A stretch of 61,581 nt of DNA from an uncultured Oscillospiraceae bacterium. Its GTDB lineage: Bacteria > Bacillota > Clostridia > Oscillospirales > Oscillospiraceae. Both the position numbers and the translations under genes were made by a program. The DNA is taken from contig CAKTMO010000009.1 in assembly GCA_934573935.1 (NCBI GenBank), positions 1-61,581 of the forward strand. The letters are read 5' to 3'. Shown here piece by piece: positions 40,405 through 49,215 of this stretch (its first letter is position 1; each line of letters starts with the position of its first letter). The notes below the pieces were generated by a model. That model did not search any database. It had not been told where the DNA came from and worked only from the letters and a program-made list of their open reading frames with translations.

Positions 40405-40475
40405 GATACTACGGCGGCATAGCCGCCGAGATCGGCACTAAAAACATGCCGCCGGCATGTTTTTAGTGCCGACGC
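40405..40475. repeat. Family C palindrome pair
   Basis: GGCGGCATAGCCGCC (40413-40427), followed by GGCACTAAAAACATGCCG paired with CCGGCATGTTTTTAGTGCC (40434-40470), an 18-base near-perfect palindrome. This is the longest perfect palindrome I saw in the window. Confidence 0.85.
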
Positions 40476-40501
40476 CCCTACGGACGTTCCCCGCACCATT
40501 A

Positions 40502-40539
40502 CGCAAAAAAGACATCCCAAACGGGATGTCTTTTTTGCA
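40502..40539 (-). terminator. Terminator of the surface protein gene
   Basis: GCAAAAAAGACATCCC pairs perfectly with GGGATGTCTTTTTTGC over AAAC. Confidence 0.93.
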
Positions 40540-40572
40540 CACGGCGCGGGGAGAGCGCCGCCGGATATCGGT

Positions 40573-41829
40573 TTACTGTGCGCGCTTCTTGCCCACCCAG
40601 GCCATGCCCAGGGTGGAGGTCAGGGCCATGCCCACATACAGGGCCACGCCGCCGTCAAAGGTCTTGGCGCTGGTGACGTCCGTACCGGCCGCGGGGGTCT
40701 CGGCAGTGGTGGTGGTCGTCGCGGGATAGCGGCGGTTGGTGTGGGCAGGCTGCTCCGGCTCCACAGGGGTGGGGTCCACGGGATCGGGATCGGTGTTGGA
40801 CCCGGTCACGGTGATCTTGCCGCTGCCGTCAACGCTCGCACGTTCGCCCTCGCCGATGGTGGCGGAGGCCAGCTTGCTCTCGTCCTTGCCGCCATTATCG
40901 GTATAGTAGCCAGGCTGCTGCACCTGGATCTCACCGGTGGTGCCGGAGATGCTCACGCCGACGGGATTAGAAGACTTGCCGTTGCGGCCATCGCCGATCA
41001 GGATATCGCCGTTGCTACCCACCGTACCGGTGATCGTCGTCCCGCTGATCTCAGCGGTCAAGGTGCCGCTGCCATTATTATTGACAAGGCGGATGGGAGC
41101 GGCATACTGATTCAGCGTATTCGTAGTGCTGGTGCTGCCGCAGCCGGTAAACGTGGAGCCTTCAATCTTCACTTTCATTGTGCCAGCCTGCTTGTGTGCA
41201 ACATTGATCGGTGCGCAGTTGTCCGTAAAGGTGCAGTTGATGATCGTGATGCTGCCATCAGCGGTAGTATGCACCGTAGAATCCGTATAGCCTGTTGCGT
41301 GACAGTTCTCCATTCTCAGATTGAGCTTCGCGGTCGCACCTTCACCACCGCGATACATCAGGAAGTTGCTGCCCTCGTTTACGCAGTCATAGAAGTTCAC
41401 ATTCCACACATCAGCGCGGCCATCAACCGGCTGGCCCCACACCACCAGATTTTTGGCGTTGTAAATATTGATGGTCGTGGTGGAATTCACCGGAGCCACA
41501 TACGTACCGATGGAAAGATCGTTGCCGCCAAAATCTGCATTGTTGGCATAAATGGTAAGATCCTTCGTCACGTTGATATGAGGATCGCTCTTCGCGATCG
41601 TCTCACTCGGCTTGCAATAAATCGTAATGCTGTTGCCATTGGCCTGATGTGCCGCCGTCAACGCTGCTTTCAGCGTCTCGGCATACCCGTCCGCTCCACC
41701 GGACACCCAATACACGGTATTGGCTCCCCCAAAGGTAACGCCATTGGGCAGGGTATCCTCCGCCCAAGCCAACGTGGTGACGCTCAGGCACATGACCAGC
41801 GCCAGTAAAACACTTACCAATTTTTTCAT
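40573..41829 (-). CDS. Exported beta-helix surface protein with KTFD-type C-terminal signal
   Basis: A 418-residue exported protein. The signal peptide is MKKLVSVLLALVMCLSVTTL and ends AWA. The body is built from short strands with many Asn, Thr and Gly (right-handed beta-helix-like). A Pro/Glu/Thr linker and RRYPATTTTT lead to the C-terminal SAKTFDGGVALYVGMALTST hydrophobic helix and KKRAQ tail. This layout resembles a sortase signal, but the LPxTG core is replaced by SAKTFDGG. The sortase encoded at 25364 is a possible partner. The ATG is preceded by GGGAGA. A strong promoter and an unusual inverted repeat lie upstream. Confidence 0.8.
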   Translation of the reverse strand: MKKLVSVLLALVMCLSVTTLAWAEDTLPNGVTFGGANTVYWVSGGADGYAETLKAALTAAHQANGNSITIYCKPSETIAKSDPHINVTKDLTIYANNADFGGNDLSIGTYVAPVNSTTTINIYNAKNLVVWGQPVDGRADVWNVNFYDCVNEGSNFLMYRGGEGATAKLNLRMENCHATGYTDSTVHTTADGSITIINCTFTDNCAPINVAHKQAGTMKVKIEGSTFTGCGSTSTTNTLNQYAAPIRLVNNNGSGTLTAEISGTTITGTVGSNGDILIGDGRNGKSSNPVGVSISGTTGEIQVQQPGYYTDNGGKDESKLASATIGEGERASVDGSGKITVTGSNTDPDPVDPTPVEPEQPAHTNRRYPATTTTTAETPAAGTDVTSAKTFDGGVALYVGMALTSTLGMAWVGKKRAQ

Positions 41830-41865
41830 GTTTCATTTCTCCCTTTTCTATTATTTTGGAATCCT

Positions 41866-41900
41866 TTTCCGTTTCAATAGAATCAGAATTGAAACGGAAA
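41866..41900 (-). repeat. Perfect 13-bp inverted repeat in the surface protein leader
   Basis: TTTCCGTTTCAAT (41866-41878) and ATTGAAACGGAAA (41888-41900) with a 9-base loop, between the promoter and the ATG. No T-run follows on the minus strand. A CCGCCCATGGGCGG palindrome (41901-41914) is next to it. It could be an RNA hairpin controlling translation or a protein site. Confidence 0.75.
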
Positions 41901-41931
41901 CCGCCCATGGGCGGTTGTAAAGACATGTTTG

Positions 41932-41940
41932 ATTATAGCA
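41932..41940 (-). promoter_or_regulatory. Extended -10 promoter of the surface protein gene
   Basis: TGCTATAAT on the minus strand: a perfect -10 with the TGn extension. A -35 of only moderate quality (GTGACT) lies 16 bases further upstream. Confidence 0.65.
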
Positions 41941-42001
41941 CTCAATGGCCAAAAGTCACGCTTTTCCGGATATTTTATTCGTTTTCTCCCTTTTGCACAA
42001 C

Positions 42002-42047
42002 AAAACGCCGTGACCCTTGTGCATTTTCCCAGCGGTCACGGCGTTTT
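42002..42047 (-). terminator. Terminator of rnc
   Basis: AACGCCGTGACC pairs with GGTCACGGCGTT, then TTT. The loop is long (18 bases). Confidence 0.85.
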
Positions 42048-42068
42048 TCGTATTCATCTGCGGCTCGA

Positions 42069-42755
42069 TTATTTCATCTGCTCCAGCGCGGAGCGGGCGG
42101 CGGACTGCTCCGCCTCTTTTTTGCTGTGGCCGGAGCCCAGGCCGATGGTCTGGCCATTCAGCGTCACCGCCACGGCGAACACCTTGGCGTGATCCGGCCC
42201 GCTTTCGGACACCAGCGCGTAGTGCAGCTCCTGATTGGGCTTGCGCTGCACCAGCTCCTGCAGCTCGGTCTTGCAGTCGCGGCGGCGGCTCTCCACCACC
42301 TGCTCCTGCTCCTTGTCCAGCAGCACGCGGTGAATCAGCTCACGGGCCTTGTCGATGCCCCCGTCCAGATACACCGCCGCCAGCACAGCCTCCACCGCGT
42401 CGGCCAGGATCGAGGGCCGGCGGCGGCCGCCGCCGCTCTCCTCCCCCTTGCCCAGCAGCAGGAAATCCCCCAGCTGCAGGCTCTGGGCCACCTCGTGCAG
42501 ACTCTCCTCACACACCAGCGCGGCGCGGATGCGGGTCAGCTCGCCCTCCGGCAGATCAGGATGCTTGCGGTACAGATGCTCCGCCGATACGAAGCCCAGC
42601 ACCGCGTCGCCCAGAAACTCCAGCCGCTCGTTGCTACTGATGCCCATGGTGCGGTGCTCGTTGGCGTAGGAGCTGTGATACAGCGCCCCCCGCAGCAGCG
42701 ACGGATCGTTGAACCGATAGCCCAACCGTTCTTCCAATTGATGTAACGATTCCAT
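42069..42755 (-). CDS. rnc: Ribonuclease III
   Basis: A 228-residue enzyme that cuts double-stranded RNA in rRNA and mRNA processing. The signature NERLEFLGDAVLG (about residues 41-53) has the metal-binding glutamate and aspartate; DAVEAVLAAVYLD is the second catalytic region. The C-terminal double-stranded RNA-binding domain ends GSGHSKKEAEQSAARSALE. Length is normal. It lies after acpP, as in many Firmicutes, but a terminator (42838-42866) separates them. Confidence 0.95.
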   Translation of the reverse strand: MESLHQLEERLGYRFNDPSLLRGALYHSSYANEHRTMGISSNERLEFLGDAVLGFVSAEHLYRKHPDLPEGELTRIRAALVCEESLHEVAQSLQLGDFLLLGKGEESGGGRRRPSILADAVEAVLAAVYLDGGIDKARELIHRVLLDKEQEQVVESRRRDCKTELQELVQRKPNQELHYALVSESGPDHAKVFAVAVTLNGQTIGLGSGHSKKEAEQSAARSALEQMK

Positions 42756-42837
42756 AGTTCATCCCTTCCGGATCGTCGCCCACACTATCCCGCCCCGCGG
42801 GATCCCATGGGCGGTGACCCAAAATCAGTTTTCGAAA

Positions 42838-42866
42838 AGAAAACCCCACAAAGTGGGGTTTTCTTT
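42838..42866 (-). terminator. Terminator after acpP
   Basis: AGAAAACCCCAC pairs perfectly with GTGGGGTTTTCT over AAA. Confidence 0.93.
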
Positions 42867-42878
42867 CTATGTAGTATA

Positions 42879-43124
42879 TCACTCAATATGGCGGCTGAGA
42901 TAGCGAACGCAGTCACCAACGGTCTTGAGGGATTGCAGATCATCTTCATCGATCTCGCCGATGTCGAATTCCTCCTCCATCGCCATCACCAGCTCCACCA
43001 GATCCACGGAATCCGCGCCCAGATCGTCCACAAAGGAACTCTCCAAGGTCACTTCGTCTGCGTCAATGGCAAACTGCTCCGCGATCAGATCCTGCATGGT
43101 TTTAAAGATCGTCTCCGGTGTCAT
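42879..43124 (-). CDS. acpP: Acyl carrier protein
   Basis: An 81-residue carrier for fatty acid synthesis. The phosphopantetheine site is [12 protein letters not shown] with Ser39. Acidic composition and four-helix length fit the family. AGGAGGAG precedes the ATG. A perfect -35/17/TATTAT promoter lies upstream, so it can be expressed apart from plsX. Confidence 0.96.
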   Translation of the reverse strand: MTPETIFKTMQDLIAEQFAIDADEVTLESSFVDDLGADSVDLVELVMAMEEEFDIGEIDEDDLQSLKTVGDCVRYLSRHIE

Positions 43125-43164
43125 AGGAAGTTACTCCTCCTTTCAGATTGCATTATCTTGGAAA

Positions 43165-43193
43165 ATAATACGGCAATCCGACCATGCTGTCAA
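43165..43193 (-). promoter_or_regulatory. Promoter of acpP
   Basis: TTGACA (43188-43193), 17 bases, TATTAT (43165-43170) on the minus strand. Confidence 0.85.
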
Positions 43194-43219
43194 TACCTTT
43201 TTCATAAAATTATCATGAA

Positions 43220-44230
43220 TTACGCGTGAATGGTCATTTCCTCCACGTGGGCGGCGATCTCGTCCACCAAACCGCTCATGGCCACCTCTCTGGCCTGGCC
43301 GATGGCGTTTTCGATGGCCTCGTCATTGGACGAGCCGTGGGCCTTGATCACCGGCTTGGAGATGCCGATAAAGGCGGTGCCGCCCACCTTGTTGGGATCC
43401 AGCTGGGCCTTGAAGGCGTTCAACCCCGGCAGCACCATGGCCGCCGCCAGCTTGGTCAGCAGGTTCTTCTTGAAGATCCCCTTCAGGGCGCTGCCGGCAA
43501 AGGAGCCCACGCCCTCGATGGTCTTCAGCATCACGTTGCCGGAGAAGCCGTCGGTCACCAGCACGTCGCAGCCGCCCTTGATGGCCTCCTTGGCCTCGAT
43601 GTTGCCGATGAAGTTCAGCCTGGGCTGCTGCAGCAGCAGTTCACGGGTCTGGCGCTGCAGGTCGGTGCCCTTCTCCGCCTCCACGCCGATGTTGAGAAGG
43701 CCCACGCGGGGGTTCTCGATACCCAGCACACGGTGGGCATAAAAGCTGCCCAGATAGGCGAACTGCACCAGATATTCCGGCGTGCACTCGGCGTTGGCGC
43801 CGCAGTCGATCAGCACACAGCGGCCGGTGGTGGTGGGCATGACGGGGGCCATGGCGGCGCGGCGGATGCCCCGCACCCGCTTGGTGATCAGGGTCGCTCC
43901 CGTCAGCAGTGCGCCGGTGGAACCGGCGGAGATGAAGGCGTCGCCCTCTCCGTCCCGCAGCAGCGTCAGGCCTACGCCCATGGAGCTGTCCTTTTTCCGG
44001 CGGAACACCGTAGCAGGATCGTCCTCCATGGTGACCTCCTCGGTGGTGGGAACGATGGTGATGCCCTCCGGCAGCTCCGTCACGCCGCACTGGGCCATGG
44101 CGGCGCGAATGGCGGCCTCGTCGCCGGCCAGGGTGATGTCCACGCCCCAGCGCTTCTGGCCCTGCAGCGCGCCCTTGACGATAGCCAGCGGTGCGTTGTC
44201 GCCGCCCATGGCGTCTACGATGATCCTCAT
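43220..44230 (-). CDS. plsX: Phosphate acyltransferase PlsX
   Basis: A 336-residue enzyme that converts acyl-ACP to acyl phosphate for phospholipid synthesis. It begins MRIIVDAMGGDNAPLAIVKG and has the central SAGSTGALLTGA motif and VTDGFSGNVMLKTIEG. Its ATG overlaps the trmFO stop (ATGA), so it is coupled to trmFO-topA upstream. acpP follows, placing the acyl donor next to the acyltransferase. Confidence 0.95.
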   Translation of the reverse strand: MRIIVDAMGGDNAPLAIVKGALQGQKRWGVDITLAGDEAAIRAAMAQCGVTELPEGITIVPTTEEVTMEDDPATVFRRKKDSSMGVGLTLLRDGEGDAFISAGSTGALLTGATLITKRVRGIRRAAMAPVMPTTTGRCVLIDCGANAECTPEYLVQFAYLGSFYAHRVLGIENPRVGLLNIGVEAEKGTDLQRQTRELLLQQPRLNFIGNIEAKEAIKGGCDVLVTDGFSGNVMLKTIEGVGSFAGSALKGIFKKNLLTKLAAAMVLPGLNAFKAQLDPNKVGGTAFIGISKPVIKAHGSSNDEAIENAIGQAREVAMSGLVDEIAAHVEEMTIHA

Positions 44231-45540
44231 TTGCTGAGCACCTCCTCCCGCAAGTCGTCGATGATGGCCAGCGAACGCTGGCTCAGCTCCGCGTTTTTGT
44301 TGCGCTTACCCTTCACCCAATGGTCAAGGGGCGGAATGATACCGAAATTGATGTTCATAGGCTGGAACTCCGCCACCGATCCGTTGCTGACGTACAGTCC
44401 CAGCGCGCCGATGGCCGTCTCCTGGGGGAAGTCGATAGGGGCCTTGCCCAGCAGCCGTCGGGCCAGCTCCACGCCCACCAGGAATCCGCTGGCGCAGGAC
44501 TCCACATAGCCCTCCACGCCGGTCATCTGTCCGGCAAAGGCAATGCGGGGATCGCTCTTAAGGCGGTAGTACCGGTCAAGAAGCCGCGGGGAATCCAGAT
44601 AGGTATTGCGGTGCATCACACCGTAGCGCAGGAACCGTGCCTCCCCCAGCGCAGGGATCATGGAGAACACCCGCTTCTGCTCCGGCCATTTCAGGTGGGT
44701 CTGAAAGCCCACCAGATTATAAATCGTGCCGTCGGCGTTGTCCTTGCGCAGCTGCACCACCGCGTAGGGATCCCGCCCCGTCTTGGGGTCCGGCAGGCCC
44801 TTGGGCTTCAGGGGGCCGAAGCGCAGGGTGTCCTCGCCCCGTCGGGCCATGACCTCCACCGGCATGCAGCCCTCGAACACGTTCTTGTCCTCAAAGCCGT
44901 GGACCTCCGCCTCCTGGGCGGCGGTCAGCGCCTGCCAGAAGGCCAGATACTGCTCCTTGTCCATGGGGCAGTTGATGTAGTCCGGCGTGCCCTTGTCATA
45001 ACGGCTGGCAAAATAGGCGCTGGTCATATCCACGCTGTCAAAGGCCACCAGCGGCGCGGCGGCATCGAAGAAATGCAGGGTATCGGTGTCGCCCAGCAGC
45101 GCCGTCAGCTTGTCCGCCAGCGCGTCGGAGGTCAGGGGGCCGGAGGCGATGACCACCTCCCCCTCGGGGATCTCCGTCACCTCCTCCGCCACCACGGTGA
45201 TGTTGGGGTGATTGCGGATGCGCTCCGTCACCATGGCGGCAAAGCCGTGGCGGTCCACCGCCAGTGCGCCGCCGGCGGGCACCGCCGTGGCGTCGGCACA
45301 CTGCAGGATCAGGCTGTCCAGCCGCCGCAGTTCCTCTTTCAAAAGTCCCACCGCGTTTTCCAGCCCCGCGCCCCGCAGAGAGTTGGAGCAGCACAGCTCG
45401 GCAAAATCATCCGTCACATGGGCGGGGGTGCGCTTGAGGGGCTTCATCTCCCGCAGGAGCACGGGGATGCCCCGCTGGGCCAGCTGCCACGCGCACTCGC
45501 TGCCGGCAAGGCCCGCGCCGATCACAGTTACTGGATTCAT
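44227..45540 (-). CDS. trmFO: tRNA m5U54 methyltransferase TrmFO
   Basis: A 437-residue folate- and FAD-dependent enzyme that makes ribothymidine at position 54 in tRNA. The FAD motif is VIGAGLAGSECAWQLAQRG at the N-terminus; ELCCSNSLRG and YVESCASGFLVGVE are further landmarks. The ATG at 45540 overlaps the topA stop, and the end overlaps plsX. topA-trmFO pairing is common in Firmicutes. Confidence 0.95.
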   Translation of the reverse strand: MNPVTVIGAGLAGSECAWQLAQRGIPVLLREMKPLKRTPAHVTDDFAELCCSNSLRGAGLENAVGLLKEELRRLDSLILQCADATAVPAGGALAVDRHGFAAMVTERIRNHPNITVVAEEVTEIPEGEVVIASGPLTSDALADKLTALLGDTDTLHFFDAAAPLVAFDSVDMTSAYFASRYDKGTPDYINCPMDKEQYLAFWQALTAAQEAEVHGFEDKNVFEGCMPVEVMARRGEDTLRFGPLKPKGLPDPKTGRDPYAVVQLRKDNADGTIYNLVGFQTHLKWPEQKRVFSMIPALGEARFLRYGVMHRNTYLDSPRLLDRYYRLKSDPRIAFAGQMTGVEGYVESCASGFLVGVELARRLLGKAPIDFPQETAIGALGLYVSNGSVAEFQPMNINFGIIPPLDHWVKGKRNKNAELSQRSLAIIDDLREEVLSK

Positions 45541-47936
45541 TCCGCGCCGCCTTTCTCCGCCTTTTTGGCGGCGGTCTTTTTGGTGGTCGTGGTCTTCTTG
45601 GCAGCGGTGGTCTTCTTCGCTGCCGCAGTCTTGGTGGTCTTTTTCGCGGTGGTCTTCTTGGCCGCTGTGGTCTTGGTGGTCGTCTTGGACGCCGCCTTCG
45701 CGGCGGTCTTCTTTGCCGCCGTCTTCCTGGCGGGCTTTTCCGCAGCGGGGGCCTCCACCGTCTCCGCGGCGGGCTCGCCGCCCTCGGCGGCGGTATCCTT
45801 CTTGCGGTGATAGCCCCGCTTGTCTTCCGGCAGGAAGTTGGCGCACGCTTCATTGATGCAGAAGGGCTTGCTGAAGCCCCGTCCCGCCCGCTTGAACATG
45901 GTCTGACCGCACAGGGGGCAGTCCTCCTTGGTGGGCACGTCCCAGGTCATGAAATCGCAGGTGCGCTCGCCCATCTTGTTGTTGGTAAACTCGCAGCAGT
46001 AATAGGTATACTGCTTGCCGGAGGTCTTGCTGGTGCCGCTGCGCTTCATCAGCCGGCCGCCGCACTTGGGACAACGGCCCGGCATCTCCACCACCAGCGG
46101 CATGGTAAAGGTGCACTCCGGATAGCCTGGACAGGCCAGGAACGGGCCAAACCGGCCCTCCCGCTCCACCAGATTGCGGCCGCACACGGGGCACAGCTCG
46201 TCGCTGATGGTGGGCTCGGGACGGATATAGTCGCCCTCCTCCGCCTCGGTCAGATGCTGGGCGAAGCCGTCGTCATAGAACTGGTGCAGCACCTGCTTCC
46301 AGGGCAGCTTGCCCTCCTCCACGTCGTCCAGCCGCTGCTCCATGTTGGCGGTGAACTTCAGGTCGGCGATATCGGAAAAATACTTCTCCATCCAGGTGGT
46401 CACCGCCTTGCCCAGATTGGTAATCAGCAGATACTTGCCCTCCTTCTTCACATAGCGGCGGTCCAGGATCGTGGACACCGTGGGGGCATAGGTGGAGGGA
46501 CGGCCGATGCCGTTTTCCTCCATGGCGCGGATCAGCGCCGCCTCGGTATAGTGGGCAGGCGGCGTGGTGAAGTGCTGGCTGGGGTCAAAGCTCCGCAGTC
46601 CCAGCGCCTCGCCCTCCCGCAGCTCCGGCAGGGCAGGCTCCTTCTCCTCCTTGTCGTCGTCATCCCGACTCTCCTCGTACACGGCGGTATAGCCGGAGAA
46701 TTTCAGGCGGCTGGCGGTGGCGCGGAAGCTGTGGCGTCCCGCGGTGATGTCCACGGACACGCTGTCATACACGGCGTTGGACATCTGGCTGGCCAGAAAA
46801 CGGCTCCAGATCAGCCGATACAGGCGGTACTGTTCCTGGGTCAGATCGCTCCGAATGGCATCGGGCGTCAGCTTCACATTGCTGGGGCGGATGGCCTCAT
46901 GGGCGTCCTGGGCCCCGGCCTTGGTCTTATACTGGCGGGGCGCCGCGGGCACGTAGCCCTTGCCGTAGCGGTCCTGAATAAAGCCGCGTGCCTCCGCCTG
47001 GGCCTCGTCGCTGATGCGCAGCGAGTCGGTACGCATGTAGGTGATCAGACCCACCGTTCCCTCGCCGGTGATGTCCACGCCCTCATACAGCTGCTGGGCG
47101 ATAGCCATGGTGCGGCGGGGGGTCATATTCAGCTTGCGGGAGGCGTCCTGCTGCATGGTGGAGGTGGTGAAGGGGGGCGAGGGAGAACGGTTCTTATCCG
47201 TGCGCTTCACCGCCTTGACGGCGAAGGCCTCCCCCTGCAGCTCGTCCATGATGGCCTGCACGTCCGCCTGGGTCTGGGGCTCGTATTTCTTGCCGTTCTG
47301 GCCGTAATAACGGGCCTTAAAGGCCGTTTTTTCCCCGTTTTCCAGCACCGCGTCCAGCGTCCAGTACTCCTGGGGCACAAAGGCGGCGATCTCCTGATCC
47401 CGATCGGCCACCATGCGGGTGGCCACGCTCTGCACCCGTCCGGCGGACAGGCCGCGGCGGATCTTCTTCCACATCACCGGCGAGATCTGATAGCCCACCA
47501 CACGGTCCAGCACGCGGCGGGCCTGCTGGGCATCCACCAGATCCTGGTCGATGGCGCGGGGATGGGCGATGCTCTCGCCCACCACCTTGCGGGTGATCTC
47601 GTTGAAGGTGACGCGCTTGGCCTTGTCGTCCGGCAGGTCCAGCAGATGCTGCAGATGCCAGGAGATGGCCTCTCCCTCGCGGTCGGGGTCGGTGGCCAGA
47701 TAGACGGTGTCGCTGGCGGCGGCATCCTTCTTCAGCTGGCGGATCAGCTCTTCCTTTCCGCGGATGGGTTTATATTCAGGTTCAAAATCGTGGGCAATAT
47801 CCACGCCAAGGGTACTTTTGGGCAGGTCCCGCAGGTGGCCCATGCAGGCCGTGACCTGATAGTCCGGTCCCAGATACTTGCCAATGGTCTTGGCCTTGGC
47901 GGGAGACTCCACGATCACCAGATGCTTCTTACTCAT
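45537..47936 (-). CDS. topA: DNA topoisomerase I with Lys/Thr/Ala-rich tail
   Basis: A 799-residue type IA topoisomerase that relaxes negative supercoils. The Toprim domain begins HLVIVESPAKAKTIGKYLG. The active-site Tyr lies in GLITYMRTDSLR. Three four-cysteine zinc modules follow (CPVCG, CPKCG and CPLCG starts). The last 75 residues are a low-complexity tail of Lys, Thr and Ala in KKTTAK-like repeats. Such a tail, common in actinobacterial TopA, helps bind DNA. It overlaps trmFO and follows dprA by 27 bases. Confidence 0.95.
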   Translation of the reverse strand: MSKKHLVIVESPAKAKTIGKYLGPDYQVTACMGHLRDLPKSTLGVDIAHDFEPEYKPIRGKEELIRQLKKDAAASDTVYLATDPDREGEAISWHLQHLLDLPDDKAKRVTFNEITRKVVGESIAHPRAIDQDLVDAQQARRVLDRVVGYQISPVMWKKIRRGLSAGRVQSVATRMVADRDQEIAAFVPQEYWTLDAVLENGEKTAFKARYYGQNGKKYEPQTQADVQAIMDELQGEAFAVKAVKRTDKNRSPSPPFTTSTMQQDASRKLNMTPRRTMAIAQQLYEGVDITGEGTVGLITYMRTDSLRISDEAQAEARGFIQDRYGKGYVPAAPRQYKTKAGAQDAHEAIRPSNVKLTPDAIRSDLTQEQYRLYRLIWSRFLASQMSNAVYDSVSVDITAGRHSFRATASRLKFSGYTAVYEESRDDDDKEEKEPALPELREGEALGLRSFDPSQHFTTPPAHYTEAALIRAMEENGIGRPSTYAPTVSTILDRRYVKKEGKYLLITNLGKAVTTWMEKYFSDIADLKFTANMEQRLDDVEEGKLPWKQVLHQFYDDGFAQHLTEAEEGDYIRPEPTISDELCPVCGRNLVEREGRFGPFLACPGYPECTFTMPLVVEMPGRCPKCGGRLMKRSGTSKTSGKQYTYYCCEFTNNKMGERTCDFMTWDVPTKEDCPLCGQTMFKRAGRGFSKPFCINEACANFLPEDKRGYHRKKDTAAEGGEPAAETVEAPAAEKPARKTAAKKTAAKAASKTTTKTTAAKKTTAKKTTKTAAAKKTTAAKKTTTTKKTAAKKAEKGGAE

Positions 47937-47963
47937 GCTTTCTATTTCCTCTTTGCTTCCTTC

Positions 47964-49196
47964 TTACTCGTTTTCCGGCGGTTCCGCCGTGCGCACGAAG
48001 CTGCGTGCGCCGTTCTGGGCCGCCCAGCCGCTGATCTCCAGCAGCGTCAGGGCCGGCAGCACCCGCTGGATGGGCAGGCCGCTGTCCTCCGCCAGCTGGT
48101 CGGTCAGCTGCGGCTTGTCGGGCCGCAGCACCCGCAGCACAGCCTGCTGCTCCGCAGACAGGCTGTCCCACTCCGCCGCCGTCAGCTGGGGCAAAGCGGG
48201 CGTCTGGGCCACTTCCGGCGCATCCTGCACTTCCTCTGTCTTTCGCTTTTCCGCCGTCTTAGGCTCGCCCGCCATGCGGGGCAGCGGCGGCATGGGCGGC
48301 GCGGTGCGCCGCAGCTTGTGGGGAAAGCGGCTCTCGTATTCCCCCAGGATGTCCCATCCGCAGGCGGCAAGGCCCGCGCCCTCGCGGATCAGGCGGTGGC
48401 AGCCCGCGCTGTTGGGCGCGTCGATGGGGCCAGGGACGGCGAACACATCCCGTCCCTGCTCTATGGCGTTTTCCGCGGTGATCAGTGCGCCGGAACGCTC
48501 CGGTGCCTCCACCACCGCCACGGCCACGCTCAGGCCGCTGAGGATCCGGTTGCGCACCGGAAAGTGCCACGCCTCCGGCTCCGTCTGGGGCGGATACTCC
48601 GACAGCAGCACGCCGGTGGCGGCAATATCCTCGTACAGTCTCCGGTTCTCCGCCGGATAGATCACGTCCACACCGCCGCCCAGCACGCCGCAGGTAAAGC
48701 CGCCGAACCGCAGCGCACCCCGCATGGCGGCAGCGTCGATGCCCTTTGCCATGCCGGACACCACCATGCCGCCCTGCTGGGTCAGCTCATAGCCCAGCTT
48801 TTCGGCGCAGTGGATGCCGTAGGGCGTGCATGACCGCGTGCCCACCACGGTCACTGCCGCCTCCTCGTCAAACAGGGGCATGGCCCCCTTGCCGTACAGC
48901 AGCAGCGGCGGCTGATAGATGTTGCGCAGCCGCTCGGGATACAGCGCGTCCGCCATGGTGACCAGAAAGATATCCTTTCGGGCGCAGTCCGACAGCACGC
49001 GATCCGCCGCCGACAGGGATTTGTTGTCCAGCAGCGCCGCCTGCTCCTTCCGCAGACCGTCCACCTGCCACAGCGCTTCCTCGTCCGCATAGTATATGTC
49101 CTCCGGCGAGGAAAAATGTGCCATCAGCAGCTGTTTGCTGTGATCCGTCAGGCCCGGCAGCGTGGTGAGCCAGACCCAGTATTTCAATGCCGCCAC
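47964..49196 (-). CDS. dprA: DNA processing protein DprA
   Basis: A 410-residue protein that loads RecA on incoming single-stranded DNA during transformation. The Rossmann core has VVGTRSCTPYG, SGMAKGIDAAAMRGAL, GVLGGGVDVIYPAEN and ALITAENAIEQGRDVFAVPG. A C-terminal segment after a variable linker resembles the DprA winged helix (AEWDSLSAEQQAVL, IQRVLPALTLLEISG). Upstream SpoU gene is 19 bases away; topA is 27 bases downstream. Confidence 0.94.
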   Translation of the reverse strand: MAALKYWVWLTTLPGLTDHSKQLLMAHFSSPEDIYYADEEALWQVDGLRKEQAALLDNKSLSAADRVLSDCARKDIFLVTMADALYPERLRNIYQPPLLLYGKGAMPLFDEEAAVTVVGTRSCTPYGIHCAEKLGYELTQQGGMVVSGMAKGIDAAAMRGALRFGGFTCGVLGGGVDVIYPAENRRLYEDIAATGVLLSEYPPQTEPEAWHFPVRNRILSGLSVAVAVVEAPERSGALITAENAIEQGRDVFAVPGPIDAPNSAGCHRLIREGAGLAACGWDILGEYESRFPHKLRRTAPPMPPLPRMAGEPKTAEKRKTEEVQDAPEVAQTPALPQLTAAEWDSLSAEQQAVLRVLRPDKPQLTDQLAEDSGLPIQRVLPALTLLEISGWAAQNGARSFVRTAEPPENE

Positions 49197-49215
49197 GGGC
49201 CGCGCCTCCTCTCTG

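Larger units (their letters stand above)
39755..40572. other. Repeat-dense 818-base intergenic region
   Basis: No gene is supported. It contains a family B unit (39889-39972), family C units (39979-40125 and 40405-40475), a family A doublet (40210-40289), another family B unit (40328-40376) and the surface protein terminator. At least five repeat insertions lie in one gap. Confidence 0.75.

Noticed and set aside
45807..48833. 1008-residue plus-strand frame opposite topA and dprA
   Set aside because: It spans two well-identified genes on the other strand and has the His/Gln/Leu/Gly bias of antisense shadows.
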